Source: Bolinopsis microptera
Taxonomy: Eukaryota > Ctenophora > Tentaculata > Lobata > Bolinopsidae
Reading direction: 5' to 3'
NCBI RefSeq assembly: GCF_026151205.1
Contig: NC_087080.1
Span: 4,693,096-4,753,095, forward strand
DNA: 60,000 bases
The translations under genes and the position numbers were made by a program. The notes under the pieces were generated by a model. It searched no databases. It saw only the letters and a program-made list of their open reading frames with translations, and had not been told where the DNA came from. The stretch's first letter is position 1. Each line of letters begins with the position of its first letter. Of the stretch, positions 33,301-43,202 are shown piece after piece.

Positions 33301-33722
33301 ATAAGACCGGTAAAGTTATCAAGCAGATGTTAGGCAAAGATTTCTTTGAACTAGAACACAGTAAACCAATCTGTAACGAGTATAACTTCCTGACTGTCCA
33401 CAATCTTCATAAGTTGCACTGTTTACTGGAAATGTTTAAAATTAATAAGTTCCAATCACCAGTCTCAATGTTCTCTTTATTCAACAGGTCACCAAGACGA
33501 GACAACTACTTCATCCCACCCACTCCATCCTCACTATTCATCTATCAATCAACTAGTATTTGGAATCACTGCCGTAAGTCAACAAGTGAAATAGACTTCT
33601 CCACTCCCATCAGTATATTCAAGAATAATCTTAAGAAATCTTTGTTAGAACTACAATCTAAATATGACCGACAACTTTGGTGCAGTTACAACTTTGATGC
33701 AAATGAATTATCATTGAAATAG
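30339..33722 (+). CDS. LINE copy 3 ORF2: PHD-like finger, EEP endonuclease, reverse transcriptase
   Basis: 1,127 aa, intact. PHD-like finger at 9-54 (C9, C12, C25, C28, H33, C36, C51, C54). Endonuclease with ETN (147-149), YRPPSG, GDFN (252-255), CIDNIITN (296-303) and SHHLPI (319-324). Cys cluster C430, C442, C444, C447, C448. RT with FIDLSKAFDT (714-723), GVPQGSVLGPLLF (772-784) and FADDTN (803-808). The C-terminal domain has a short insertion relative to copies 1 and 2 after the CARVRP motif. The ATG at 30339 overlaps the ORF1 stop by one base step (ATGA). The open frame implies recent insertion despite the truncated 5' end. Confidence 0.95.
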   Translation: MNVLKKEVCAHCLKSIYLGQSIIECYHCNCPIHSRCFNTSDKQNKKVDLYCNNCIHLAVNRYNPFKLLNDDNDDNTDADDVIRKISEVLESCDSYSVKDINRTFANELQVQNSLIFQNLDGNKSNFDSLAIEIARFTNKFSVIGLAETNVGPEMKNLYELTGYESFYQDTFDSKVKGSGVALYVLNSFNAVKNNNLSQVTENLETLFVTIGSLGNSTSIGVIYRPPSGNAEQALQELSSILDKAPKHTHIAGDFNINLHSNHSSIIAQYEDVLFSRGFFPLISLATHEKPGCNASCIDNIITNDLDSVTASGVITDHISHHLPIFTIFDWEISKTKNIHKHTQYYDYCKSNTDKFAEVLGNKLDNEPIIDFTNFHDIFKNSIDETCKLAVPKTTKRTIQNNPWITGGIIASVNHCHGLYDDWAKVRKVKCKQGETDTKGGTCLCSICCNKRNRYDDYKEYRKALKKVRKKAVSEYYSDKFLETQGNSKKTWELINKIRGKQKRDIRPIFTIDNEKITDRRVIANEFNKYFVSLASNLNAAYTELGEIQINQLPSFCDFLPKSNTANIYLHDCSPEEVAKIISELKNGKASDIPVHIVKAVSGKISPLLSVLYNECMQQGFFPDDLKVGKISPIYKKENAELLENYRPISTLAIFGKILEKIIFSRLYSFFQSQGLLYENQYGFRKNHSTSHALNFSVDYIEKSLRDKNHVLGIFIDLSKAFDTICHDKLLKKLNDYGIRGTANKLIASYLSNRQQYVSVLGEESEKLSVIFGVPQGSVLGPLLFIIYINEIYRVSDLGKFILFADDTNIFVVDKCIKTLYCKANKILKLVHQYMKSNLLHINIKKCCYIHFKPNCRNEPDSNTNELELTLNNIVIKKVEETKFLGVIIDQKLNWDAHLRALNRKLKCEIGRLCGIRRCVPKKLYKDLYHTLFESHLCYGISVWGGVSNNKLEAIFKTQKKCIRILFGDNDAYFNKFKTCARVRPITRDKTGKVIKQMLGKDFFELEHSKPICNEYNFLTVHNLHKLHCLLEMFKINKFQSPVSMFSLFNRSPRRDNYFIPPTPSSLFIYQSTSIWNHCRKSTSEIDFSTPISIFKNNLKKSLLELQSKYDRQLWCSYNFDANELSLK

Positions 33723-35056
33723 GTTGATTTAGTAAACATAATCATATGAGTAAACCACGGTGTTATTGCAAAAAACCATGACAAGGGTATCAGACCTATA
33801 TTAATCTAAGAGACGACACAAAACGAATCATCATACAACAAATTTTAAAATCCTGCGGCACAGGATCCTGTTGTTTTCCTACTCTACCTCTCCCAAACCC
33901 CTCTCTCCTTCTCCTCTCTTCAGGTTTATTGTTCAATTTTAAAAAAAAAAATTAGATAGCAGATATATTTTCTTTTAAATGAAGTAATGGCATTATACAT
34001 TGTTTGTTATCGTATGTATGTTGTGTATAGTGTTTGCTGACTGGGTATATGCTATATATTTTGAGGCTCACGACGTCTCGTCCCATGGGTGGAGTTGTAG
34101 GCTGAGTATGTGTTCAAATCTCCTTACTTCGTATGGTGAAACATTGAAAGGTTTGCCTTAGCCTTTGGGACGAGTGTTTGCCCACCGGGGATCCAAATAT
34201 ATGATTATCATGGACATTACTTTGACACATAAACTAATCAAACGACTTTAATGATTCCAGAAAATTTTACTAACTGCATTTAGCTAGTTTATAGTAAATA
34301 CACACGATCGCAGAATAGAGGAGCACAATTGGGTTCCTTGTTCTGCGACTGTGTTTCCTCGGTGGGCCGACAGGTTTTTGTTGTGTAGTAGTGCTGGGGA
34401 AAAAAACGCTTTAACTATCAATGAGAGTACAAATTTTTAATTCTTGACCTTAGTGCCACAGTTTCTGTGGTAAAAACAAATTTATAGTTAAACGTTATAT
34501 ATTGTAGAAGGGCATGATTTACTCACATCACTAAGCATCTGGATGGATAATTAGCACACAAAGATAAACTGACCTTTAAACATGACCACCAGCTATACCA
34601 CGTAACCATAGCTCAGAAATAAATAAATTGCTCTACATAGAAACATCTGGCCTGATCCTATCACATTGTGGTCCCCAGGGGTTCGGTAAAGCCCTTACAG
34701 GCAACTGGGTCCTTTTACCAGCCACAATAAAATTGATCATGCCAGTACTGTCATAAACTGTAACCAACTATCTAAAAATTAGATATCTTTTGCTAAATTT
34801 TAAATTTTAAGTCATAGAGCAATCTTCTCAATTTAAAAATTTTTAAGAATTATATTTTACCCTAACTATGATGTGGTGGCATTTCATACTTAACTAAATT
34901 TCAACTTTGAAAGTAAATAGATTATTAGTGACAACAAAATTATAGTTTAAGACATCCATTCTGCATTGTGTTTCCAATATTAGAATTTATGATATGTATT
35001 GATTGAATAATTGGTAATAAATTTAACTTTTGTTTTATTAACTTTTGTTTTATTAA
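33723..35056 (+). other. LINE copy 3 3' UTR and tail
   Basis: The 3' UTR is non-coding, with an A-run at 33942-33951 and the conserved family motif at 34668-34718. It seems to end at about 35021-35056 with two copies of a 15-bp unit (aacttttgttttatt), a terminal tandem repeat of the type CR1-like elements have in place of poly(A). Mariner-like sequence resumes immediately after. Confidence 0.6.
34668..34718 (+). promoter_or_regulatory. Conserved 3' motif of the CR1-like family, copy 3
   Basis: gtggtccccaggggttcgg, then aaagcccttacaggcaactg and ggtcctttt, is the partner of 25817-25865 downstream of copy 2, with only scattered substitutions and single-base gaps. Confidence 0.7.
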
Positions 35057-35184
35057 GTAAGTCATACCAGAAAGAATTATTTCAATTGGGCACTCAGTGA
35101 CTGAGCTATTAAGGCCAACGTATGTCCACTGATTTTTGGCCCACCCTGTATATTTCCACAATTTCAATTACCACTTTTTTTAAA

Positions 35185-35538
35185 TTTTTATCAAGACACT
35201 TATTTTACTTCGGTGTATTCCAACAGCCACATTGTTACACAAGTGCAACCAGCCAATTACAGGAAGCCGAAGGATTTTTGTTGGCCAGTGATGGTTAAGG
35301 TAGTGTGTACCATAATTTCTTTGCCCGAGACTTTGCTGCAATGTGCAGCTCCTCATTTAACCCTCACACCCGATATCTCGAGTATTCGGCTGAGTAGACC
35401 AGGGGGCTGCATAAACCACTCAGAATCCTTAGCTGAACGTCAGCAACGCTCACCCCACGACCAGGCAGACAGTGGGATTCGAACTCGCAACCTCACGATT
35501 TGCAAAGATGGCGTTCTAACCAACTGCGCTACCTGGCT
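35185..35538 (-). mobile_element. tRNA-derived SINE (full-length head)
   Basis: Read on the minus strand from 35538, the head is tRNA-like: A box TAGCGCAGTTGG (35531-35520) and B box region GGTTGCGAGTTCGAATCCC (35492-35474), spaced as in a pol III promoter. A partial acceptor stem (CCAGG/CCTGG) remains and the anticodon loop reads TTTGCAA, tentatively Ala(TGC)-like. A body of about 260 bp follows and ends in aataagtgtcttgat plus an A/T-rich tail. A second, headless copy lies at 40.84 kb. Not a functional tRNA, because the arms are degenerate and the unit extends far beyond the tRNA. Confidence 0.88.
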
Positions 35539-35569
35539 GTAAAAACCACTAATCATTAACATTTGACAA

Positions 35570-37660
35570 TTATCACAAATTATCGATATCAAATTAATAA
35601 AATCATCTTAATAGCAAGGAGATAATTAAAGAAACAGACTGGTTGGACCACTGCAGGAGTGAAAGAAAAGGTGTGTTAGCTGCAGGGCAGGAGTGAGGTG
35701 ATGAGGCTTGGAGTTTAATGCTTCTTGAGCTCTTCTTCATTACTTATGGTGAGCATATTCAGTTATTACTGTCTCTGTATATTCTAAATAATAGCTTCAA
35801 AATCTAAAGTATCATCAAACTCACAATATTAAGAGTGCACACAAGCACATATAAATGTTTTCTTTTTAAATTAGGTATTAGCGGAAAGTATAAGAAATAA
35901 GTAGGTTATAGGTAATGTGTAGTTAACAAAGTCAATCAATTTATTTAAGAATGGAAAATTTAAATCTTGGTTACAAAACCATGGTATCATGATTATATTA
36001 AACATATATCATAAGATATAATCCATAAGTTTATTGAATAAGTTTAATGTACCTGGGAACAACAATAACCTTTATGTTTTAAACAATTGAATGTACCTAC
36101 AGTTTCTTAAACAATTACTCTGTGTCTTCCTCAGTAAAACTTAGTGAACTCACCAAGAGTTTTATGTTAGATTAAAGGATTATAATTCAATTATAATTGT
36201 GTCACACACAATGTTGAACACAGGTGTGTGTGGCATTGTGTGACGCCGTCTCCTTCTATGAGGAAACCACCTCCCTTGTGTGTAAATCTATACTAGCACA
36301 TAGGGACCTTACATATCTAACTCTATTGTGTGTTATATTGTGCATTTCTTAAGAAAAATACACATTATAACCAAATACATGACATGCTTGTAGTCAATAA
36401 CTACACTTATTGTAAGGGAAGATGTATTGGAAGATATGTATTATTTAGGTACATAAGTTTTCTCTTCGCTCAAAGTGACGATGTTGAATTATTGGACCTG
36501 TACTGTCATTATTCATTATGTTGTAAATCATGTTCAACAATTTCTAACAACTGGAGGTGTCTCTCAACTTCGCACAAAATCACGTTTGTATACTAGCACA
36601 GAGATCGCTATAGACAGAGGGAGTGTGGTAAAAGGGACTATGAATGTGTTGGTCGTTAGCTTTGTAGTTGGGTGTCAGCAACTAAGGACCCGGGATGTTT
36701 AACCTTAGTAATGCCCATTTACATTGTGTCAAGAACCTGCCGTTAAAAATAACGGTATTTGAGATACCAGTTACTCTCTGTTATGTATAATGATGGTTAT
36801 TTGTTATATATACTGATGAATAGTTTTTCTAACTGTGCATAGTATGATGTAGTGAAACATGACTCCCTTTTTGCCACACTATCCTGGTGTTTTGTATAAC
36901 ACATGTATTGTACAGTGTGAAACTAGTCTCTGGTGTAACTTCATTGTTTGTCATAACTTTGCAGAACCCTGCAGAACTCACCCTTTCTGTAGAATGCAAA
37001 TTTAATTGGCTAATCTGTATCTGGCTGCTTGGCGTTACTGTGTGCTATTGAGCTTCTAATGTCGTGGTCTTCTTGTTCTCTTACCTTACAATAGTCACCG
37101 TGTTCTCATGATCAAATATTCTTGTACTATTTTCCGGTTTGCTTCTGTTAAATTTGCTTCCAGTTATATTTGTTACTGCTATCTTATCATCAGTCTCTTT
37201 TTATCTGTATTTCAGTACGATGTTGGTCATATTACCACCTCTATCATATTCTATTAGTATCCTAATGTTATTCAGAGGGCATAGTTCAAGTTCCCAAGTC
37301 TTTTTACAGTAACCCTGTCAAGTGTGTATCTACATTAACTACTGACTTGTCTCTCTTAACATATATAACTATTTCTTGGTATTTGAGCATCTTGTCTTAA
37401 AGTCTTTCCATTACAGTATAAACTCAGATTGAAGTAAAAGAGAACTAACACCGAAAGTTCAAGTTAGTTAATAAAGAAAGTTCCCTGTATTCCTCGTTCA
37501 CCTTCAATATAATGCCTGCTAAAGTTTCTTTTATGATACTCTTTAAATTCGAGCAGTTTGATAAGTTGTACATAATTTTCTAAAGGCCATGACAGTATCG
37601 CGTTACCATGACAACTGTTGAACTGTACCCAGACCGGCTGGTTCCAGCACGTGCAAACAA
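35570..37660. other. Intergenic stretch
   Basis: No supported gene. The short ORFs lack coding character and splice context. AT-rich sequence with scattered gtgtgtg/cacaca words near 36200-36250. Confidence 0.5.
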
Positions 37661-37662
37661 TC

Positions 37663-37725
37663 CGACCAATGAGAGAGCTTTATTCTGGTCACGTGACTAG
37701 AACTAACCAATGAGAGAGCTTGAGG
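37663..37725 (+). promoter_or_regulatory. Promoter module: two CCAAT boxes around a CACGTG E-box
   Basis: ccaatgagagagctt occurs twice (37666 and 37707), with CACGTG at 37690-37695 between. About 115 bp downstream is an ATG that opens a small ORF with a hydrophobic leader. The same module recurs at 39.17 kb. Confidence 0.6.
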
Positions 37726-37823
37726 AGAACACCTGGGTGAGACTGTACAAAGTGGGCTACATTAATAGGACGGGTTATTAGCAGCCTGGATCAGCCTTAC
37801 ACTCTCTTTATTTAGAAATCAAC

Positions 37824-38063
37824 ATGTTAAAACTGTTATCAGTTATAGTAATACAGCTTACTCTGTATTTAACAGTAAAACATAGCATTATTACAGGAGA
37901 CTCACCATATATACAAAGGGTGGTTATATTGTTGTGGAGGATCCATGGATTTCAGTTGATTGACCCGGAAACTATAGAGTCCCTCACTAGATTGGTTCAG
38001 CAGTACAGGGCCTCTTCAGCACTTGCTGGCAAAGCTTCAAAATATATTAGCTTTGTTTTATAA
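37824..38063 (+). CDS. Candidate small secreted/membrane protein, 79 aa (copy 1 of a tandem duplicate)
   Basis: The ATG at 37824 follows the CCAAT/E-box promoter. The N-terminus MLKLLSVIVIQLTLYLTVKH is a plausible signal peptide. The rest is mixed (ETIESLTRLVQQYRASSALA) and the ORF ends at TAA 38061-38063. A spliced version is possible. Sequence further on (38140-38190) is homologous to a putative exon of the neighbouring copy at 40007 but carries a stop, so this copy may be partly decayed. The duplication with promoter argues for a real transcription unit. The family is unrecognised. Confidence 0.4.
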   Translation: MLKLLSVIVIQLTLYLTVKHSIITGDSPYIQRVVILLWRIHGFQLIDPETIESLTRLVQQYRASSALAGKASKYISFVL

Positions 38064-38296
38064 GCTCAATAGAAACTCTGTGACAATGAGTGAACATTAA
38101 TAATTGCTTCTACTTGTCCTTGTTAATGAATTGTAGATCAGAGGAGACATTTAAAACTGAGGGACAGCAGTACTGCCTGAGAGGCAAATTCCCGAGATTC
38201 CTTGACAGTTTTAAAATTAAAGACCAATAGTCTTCCACTGACCGTACCCTCGTGAGGATCAGCTCCCTCCCTGAATTAGCAACCTCTTCTGACAGC

Positions 38297-38550
38297 ATTG
38301 ATCCTGTAGTCTTGATCCTGTAGTCTTGATCCTGTAGTCTTGATCCTGTAGTCTTGATCCTGTAGTCTCGATCCTGTAGTCTCGATTCTTTAGTCTTGAT
38401 CCTGTAGTCTTGATCCTTTAGTCTTGATCCTGTAGTCTTGATTCTGTAGTCTTGATCTGGCAGCCTGATCTGGCAGCCTGGTCTGGCAGTCTTGGTCTGG
38501 CAGCCTGGTCTAGTAGTCTTGGTATGGCAGTCTTGGTCTGGCAGCCTTGA
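38297..38550. repeat. 14-bp minisatellite (cttgatcctgtagt) and related units
   Basis: About eleven tandem copies of a 14-base unit, then degenerate units of the form tctggcagcctgg/tctggcagtcttgg up to about 38550. The long minus-strand ORF across it is a by-product of the repeat. Confidence 0.85.
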
Positions 38551-38589
38551 GAAGTAGTATGAGAAGTAGTTAAGTTTGACCATTATTGA

Positions 38590-39165
38590 AACCAGTGGAG
38601 TGAACTGTTATCTTACAAGGGGAGTTTATATACAATATATATTATATATTAGACTGTAAGTGTAAGGAACATTACTTATAAAGGAAGTGAAGTCTAGAGC
38701 TGGTATAATTTTATTGTTACTACACTACCTTTACATTTACTTTGATGCATCATACTGGTATCTTATGTGTACTTCCCTAGTACATATTAATACATCATTA
38801 TGTAACTCCCCTATCTCTCCAATATAACCTTCCTTATTTTTCAAAATATATCACTTATAATTTATTAATAGATATGTATTTACTGGTATCTCCATAGTAA
38901 CAGCATCGTGACGTTAGAACTATAAGTTACCTGCACAATAGTACAATACAAAACAAAACAGAACAAAACATGACATCACACTGACACATGAATTCACTGT
39001 CGACACCACTTTACAGTACTATACAGTGCTACTCGGTACTACACAGTACTACATAGCAGTGTTTATTGTAACAAAGAGTAAGGATCAGAGAAGACTATTT
39101 ATAGTCACAGTCTCTGGTATCCAAGCAATGTTCGGCATGTCAGCAACTGCGTCACACAGACAAAA
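38590..39165. other. Spacer of the tandem duplication
   Basis: AT-rich sequence with no gene seen. A run of acagt/actac words at 39010-39060 is simple-sequence-like. Confidence 0.4.
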
Positions 39166-39169
39166 CGGT

Positions 39170-39245
39170 ATGTCCAATCACAGAGCTGTATTCTTGTCAC
39201 GTGTCACAAACTGACCAACCAGAGAGCTGTATTCTTGTCAAAACG
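39170..39245 (+). promoter_or_regulatory. Duplicated promoter module, copy 2
   Basis: ccaatcacagagctgtattct (CCAAT at 39174-39178), CACGTG at 39198-39203, and a second, mutated ccaaccagagagctg at 39214. This parallels the module at 37663-37725 in order and spacing, followed by the shared phrase cgggttatta in both copies (37778 and 39318). Confidence 0.6.
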
Positions 39246-40006
39246 TGACATAAACCGAGTCATGTGATTGAACATAACAGAGTGATTTACAATTAGGGAG
39301 GTGACCTATCAAGTAACGGGTTATTAACTCCTATCTTTCAGATAAGCTCCTTTATTTTTGTGTTTTTTCTTTTCTTTTTTTCACCAGCTAGTTTTAAGTG
39401 CGGTTATCGTGATATTTGTTTCAATATCAAGCCGGCAAGCCGGTCAATATGTTATTATCATAAAATTGAATTAAATTAAAGTTTCTGGGATGCCTCATAG
39501 CCTTGCTCTTACGATAGCGGAGTCTACTCCTAGACTGGTTTTCCTTAAATATTAACATAAAGGGGGGGGGGGGGGGGGGTAGAATGCAAGATAATGTAGG
39601 ATATTGGCTTCAAAATTGCAATATGGCATTGTCACATACCACCATTCACGTAATATATCGTCACATTATTCGAATTCTCTTAAACCCTAGCCCATAAGAT
39701 TAGGGTCAATCACCATCGGTAAAATGTTATGCATTATTTAGTTGTGATCCTGCTAAACGTTTACAAGTACTCTCGTTGACTGTCTTTTTAGTTTAGGACT
39801 AAATTAACTGTATACTATACAAATCCTATACAAATACTCAACCAGTGACGATTAATTTAACAATTTATGAGGTCATCATTCATTTTATCGACTTAGAAAC
39901 TATTGAGTCGCTTGCTGGCAAAGCTTCAAACCATAATAACTTTCCTGTCTCCCTAATCTCGAGAAGCTCACTATTGTTTCTACTTGCTCTTGTCGAATAG
40001 TTGCAG

Positions 40007-40149
40007 ACCGGAGGAGACTTGAGGAATTGAGGGACAGCAGTCTTACACAAACATATGTGATTGACACTCGACAGTTGAAACATACTTCTCGTCAGCTGGT
40101 GGACAAACAAAGATTTGACACATTCCAGACGTGCCAACATTTTCCATCT
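40007..40149 (+). CDS. Possible exon of the duplicated small gene (copy 2)
   Basis: The acceptor gttgcag precedes 40007. An open frame starting RRRLEELRDSSLTQ follows and a donor (CT|GTAAGA) ends it at about 40149. The 5' part matches 38145-38180 of the other copy, where the frame is broken. The upstream homology (gcttgctggcaaagcttcaaa at 39910 and about 38020) confirms the tandem duplication, but the signal-peptide exon is not recognisable in this copy. Confidence 0.3.
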
Positions 40150-40527
40150 GTAAGAACAATAATCTCCCTTAGACTGTATTCTCTTGACAATCTGCAATCC
40201 CTTTATGTGCTCATGAGCGCCAGTCAACATTGTTTCTTGATAATTTTATTGATGTTGTTAATTTTTTAGATAAAATTGTTGTAAATTCAGTTCTTGGCAA
40301 AACCGCGTTACAAAGGAAAAAATATTATCGTTTTTCAGATACATTTTCTCAAAGCTCAAATAATGTTTCCTTCAGTAAAACTACCCTCGGATATCATCTG
40401 TCAATGGCTTAAAGTTGTACCTTGCGGTAGCGGGTAGATAGATGGAATATAGATAACACTTTCCAATAACCTTTCCGACTGTGCTTTTGATGGTTGAAAC
40501 TTCTCAGTCTCATAACTCGTATTAATT

Positions 40528-40590
40528 TGTTCTTGTAAATGTTCTTGTAAATGTTCTTGTAAATGTTCTTGTAAATTTCCTTGCAAATTT
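40528..40590. repeat. 12-bp tandem repeat (tgttcttgtaaa)
   Basis: Four to five tandem copies of a 12-base unit, ending in degenerate ttccttgcaaat. Confidence 0.85.
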
Positions 40591-40842
40591 TACTCTAACT
40601 TCTGCTTCAAATTAGCGTGTAAATTACTTGAAGACGTGTATTATACCCAATAGATTGGCAGGTTCTCATCACACATTGAGTGTTAACGATGCACCTTGCT
40701 CGAAAACACTTCGTTATATTTCTTAATATAATGGTGGACCTCTAGAAGCAATTAAACTATGATAATTACATTCAATGTTTTGTTCTTTCGATGTAAAACT
40801 GAGTATCATCTCCGTTTTGTTTCTCCCTTCCTCCATGAGGTT

Positions 40843-41035
40843 GTGTGAGGGTTAAATGAGGAGCTGCATTGCAGCAAAGTCTCGGGCGAAGAAAGTATGG
40901 TACACACTACCTTAACCGTCACTGGCCAAATAAATCCTTCGGCTTCCTGTAATTGGCTGGTTGAACTTGTGTAACAATATGGCTGTTGGAATACACCGAA
41001 GTAAAATAAGTGTCTTGATTTAAAAATTTTTTTTT
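40843..41035 (+). mobile_element. tRNA-SINE, 5'-truncated copy
   Basis: It shares the body and tail of the SINE at 35185-35538 (gtgagggttaaatgagg, then cagcaaagtctcgggc, then tgtcttgat and a T-rich tail) but lacks the tRNA-like head, the usual sign of LINE-mediated 5' truncation. Confidence 0.85.
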
Positions 41036-41880
41036 GATAAACAGTAGTTAACTATTTTAATTATAGCAACTATAAACAGATAACTTGATCGACTACAGAA
41101 GAAAACTTTTTCCTAACCTAAAACTAGACTAAGTAAGAACTTTTCCATAAAACTAGACTAAGTAATACATTTTCCTTAAAACTAAACTAAGTAATAACTG
41201 ATCAAAACAGTATAAATTTTCATAAACTCATTAAACTATCTAGATCGTCTAAAACTAATTAAAACTGATTAAAACTATAAATTACATACAGCATGTTCTT
41301 ATTTCGTCTAACTGTAACATATATTATATTATGTTACTAAAAGAGTAAAGACTCTACATATAAGTATATAGAGTCTTCCTGTACAGTGTACATGTATTGG
41401 CTCTGTAATATTCTTATTTTACCTTGTGACGCTAGTAATATGTCTCCTAGTACTATGTATAATGTTATATATTATATATAATGTTATATATTATATATCT
41501 CATATATAATGTTTAACTTCATCTTCTAAAATTTGTAAATGGTTTAAACGATTAACAATAGGCTTTAGGTAAGCATGTATACACGACTTATTGTCATTAT
41601 ATTGGGAGTTTTAAGTCACTGTGATATTGACATGCTACATATTTGGGGACCAATCTTTGAGAGGGATAGTAACCATGGAAACAGATACATAATTGGAGGT
41701 TTTAGTTAAGATTGCATTATTAGTAGATTTGTTTGTTACCATCTGTTATTTCCATACTTTTACTTTGAGATTCCTCCTGGTGATGTTATATTTTTTAGAA
41801 AAAAAAACAATTCATGCAGTGAAGGACAGTCAAAATTTCTATGCTGGAATGAAGAATAATAATATTTATGAAATGTAAAC
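41036..41880. other. AT-rich stretch with simple repeats
   Basis: No gene. Contains degenerate repeats of aaaactagactaagtaa (41120-41200) and a block of tgttatatattatatata words at 41460-41510. Confidence 0.5.
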
Positions 41881-42265
41881 CGTTACTTACTTGGGTTACT
41901 TGGGTTGAGTTCCGAGCTAGAGTGCTACCAGGCCAAGAATGTCTTGCATCTCCCCCGCCAAGTAGTAGCACGTCAGAGACATGTGCCACCGGCCCACTCC
42001 AGCATTGAGTTCCTGTTCTGTCCAGTGTACCCAGGTGTTGGTGGAGTGTCAGGGAATTCATTGAGGAAAGCATCAAGAGCAGGTTTGAAAGTGGTCAAGG
42101 TTAGGAGGGACTTGATGCTAGGAGGGACCACGTTGTACAGTGCAGAGGCTCTAGAGGCAAAGGAGTTGAACCTCAGGTTATTGACACTATTGTACTTGGA
42201 GGACCCTAGTGGTCGTATACACGTAGTTCCGTATCGTGAGGTCTCGCGGAAGTTGATGTACTCAT
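41880..42265 (-). pseudogene. C-terminal fragment of another LINE ORF2
   Basis: Read on the minus strand, the sequence gives RETSRYGT, then NLRFNSFASRASALYNVVPP, then LTTFKPALDAFLNEFPDTP. This is the typical last 80 or so residues of a non-LTR ORF2 (aromatic-x-x-R-A-x-x-L-W/Y-N-x-x-P, later FKxxLDxFL). It is followed by a 9-bp terminal tandem repeat (acccaagta, twice, near 41890-41907). The 5' part is missing. The family differs from the other LINEs here. Confidence 0.75.
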
Positions 42266-42420
42266 ATTTTCAAAAATTTCTAAATTTAAATTTGAAAATT
42301 TTATCTGCTAGTATTCTTACGTTTCAAAAAGATATAGTTATGTATTTCACTTCTGTCTAAATCATGTATAATAATGTACTCGTGGCAATTTCTCCATCAT
42401 CCATTAAATTAGTGGGTTAC

Positions 42421-42510
42421 AACTATTTAGAGGTTACCAAGGTTACCAAAACACCAACTTTACTAAGGTTACCAACGTTACTAAGGTTACCAAGGTTACC
42501 AACTTTACAG
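42421..42510. repeat. aaggttacc tandem repeat
   Basis: Degenerate 9-base repeats (aaggttacc/aactttac). A related GGTAAC-type repeat occurs at 58.7-58.95 kb. Confidence 0.7.
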
Positions 42511-43202
42511 GCCAGTTCTACCTCTTGACACTGCATAATGTTCAATGAATATTGAAGTTGTTTCTTAGCATATTCATATAAGTCGTGGCACTCATCGAGT
42601 ATCGTAACATCTTATAATTCAAATAATAAAACCAATTGTTCTCTTCTCATGTTGTTCGCGAGAAACTAATCCAATCCCGCCCAATATATAATGTTATAGA
42701 GCAGTGATGTCTCTATAGTTACCACTATCTCTATCTTTAATTCTCTTAATATCCCGCATGTAAAAATGTCAGCACAAATAACTTTCTCCGCCAGCTACAA
42801 CTTATTAACTAGAGTTTGTCTGTTTGTCTCTTTGTTTGTCTGTAAGTTTGTCTATTTTTGTGTCTGATTGTACGTGTTTTTATGCACGAGGTAATATAAA
42901 GAGAATGCAGCAGTAGCAAGATGTTACTACATACTTGTAAATAATGTCACAACATCAAGTGGGTACAGCTGGTATTAAGGCGGGTCTCTCACCTGTTACT
43001 ATGGTAACGTCATACTGCCCTCTGATTGGGTAAAACTCAGGGTACTGCCCTCTGACTGGTGGGAATGTTTGAAGAGGTATATTTAGATCTGTAGAAGGTT
43101 GATGTGTCTGAGTTTACTCGAACTTACCTTCTAGAACCAATCTTAACTAGTCATCTCTCTTCTTCCCCTCGTTCCAATCCAGTTAAGACTACTCTCTGTA
43201 GC

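Larger units (their letters stand above)
28881..35152. mobile_element. Mariner-like MITE split by insertion of LINE copy 3
   Basis: The sequence TACAGGGTGGGCCAAA, then tcagtggacatacgttggcc and ttaatagctc, starts at 28881. The same sequence appears inverted at about 35108-35150 beside a TA. The left part, 28881-29545, and right part, about 35057-35150, would together make a short inverted-repeat element of under 1 kb. Subterminal words (actggttcgagga) at about 28986 recur inverted at about 29530, so the element was also internally palindromic. LINE copy 3 fills the gap. No transposase motif was seen. Confidence 0.65.

Noticed and set aside
35474-35538. Functional tRNA gene
   Set aside because: A and B boxes are good, but the arms pair imperfectly, a 260-bp body follows, and a second body copy exists: a SINE head.
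38110-38583. 157-aa minus-strand ORF rich in QDYRIKT
   Set aside because: Created by the 14-bp repeat; overlaps the duplicated plus-strand gene copy.
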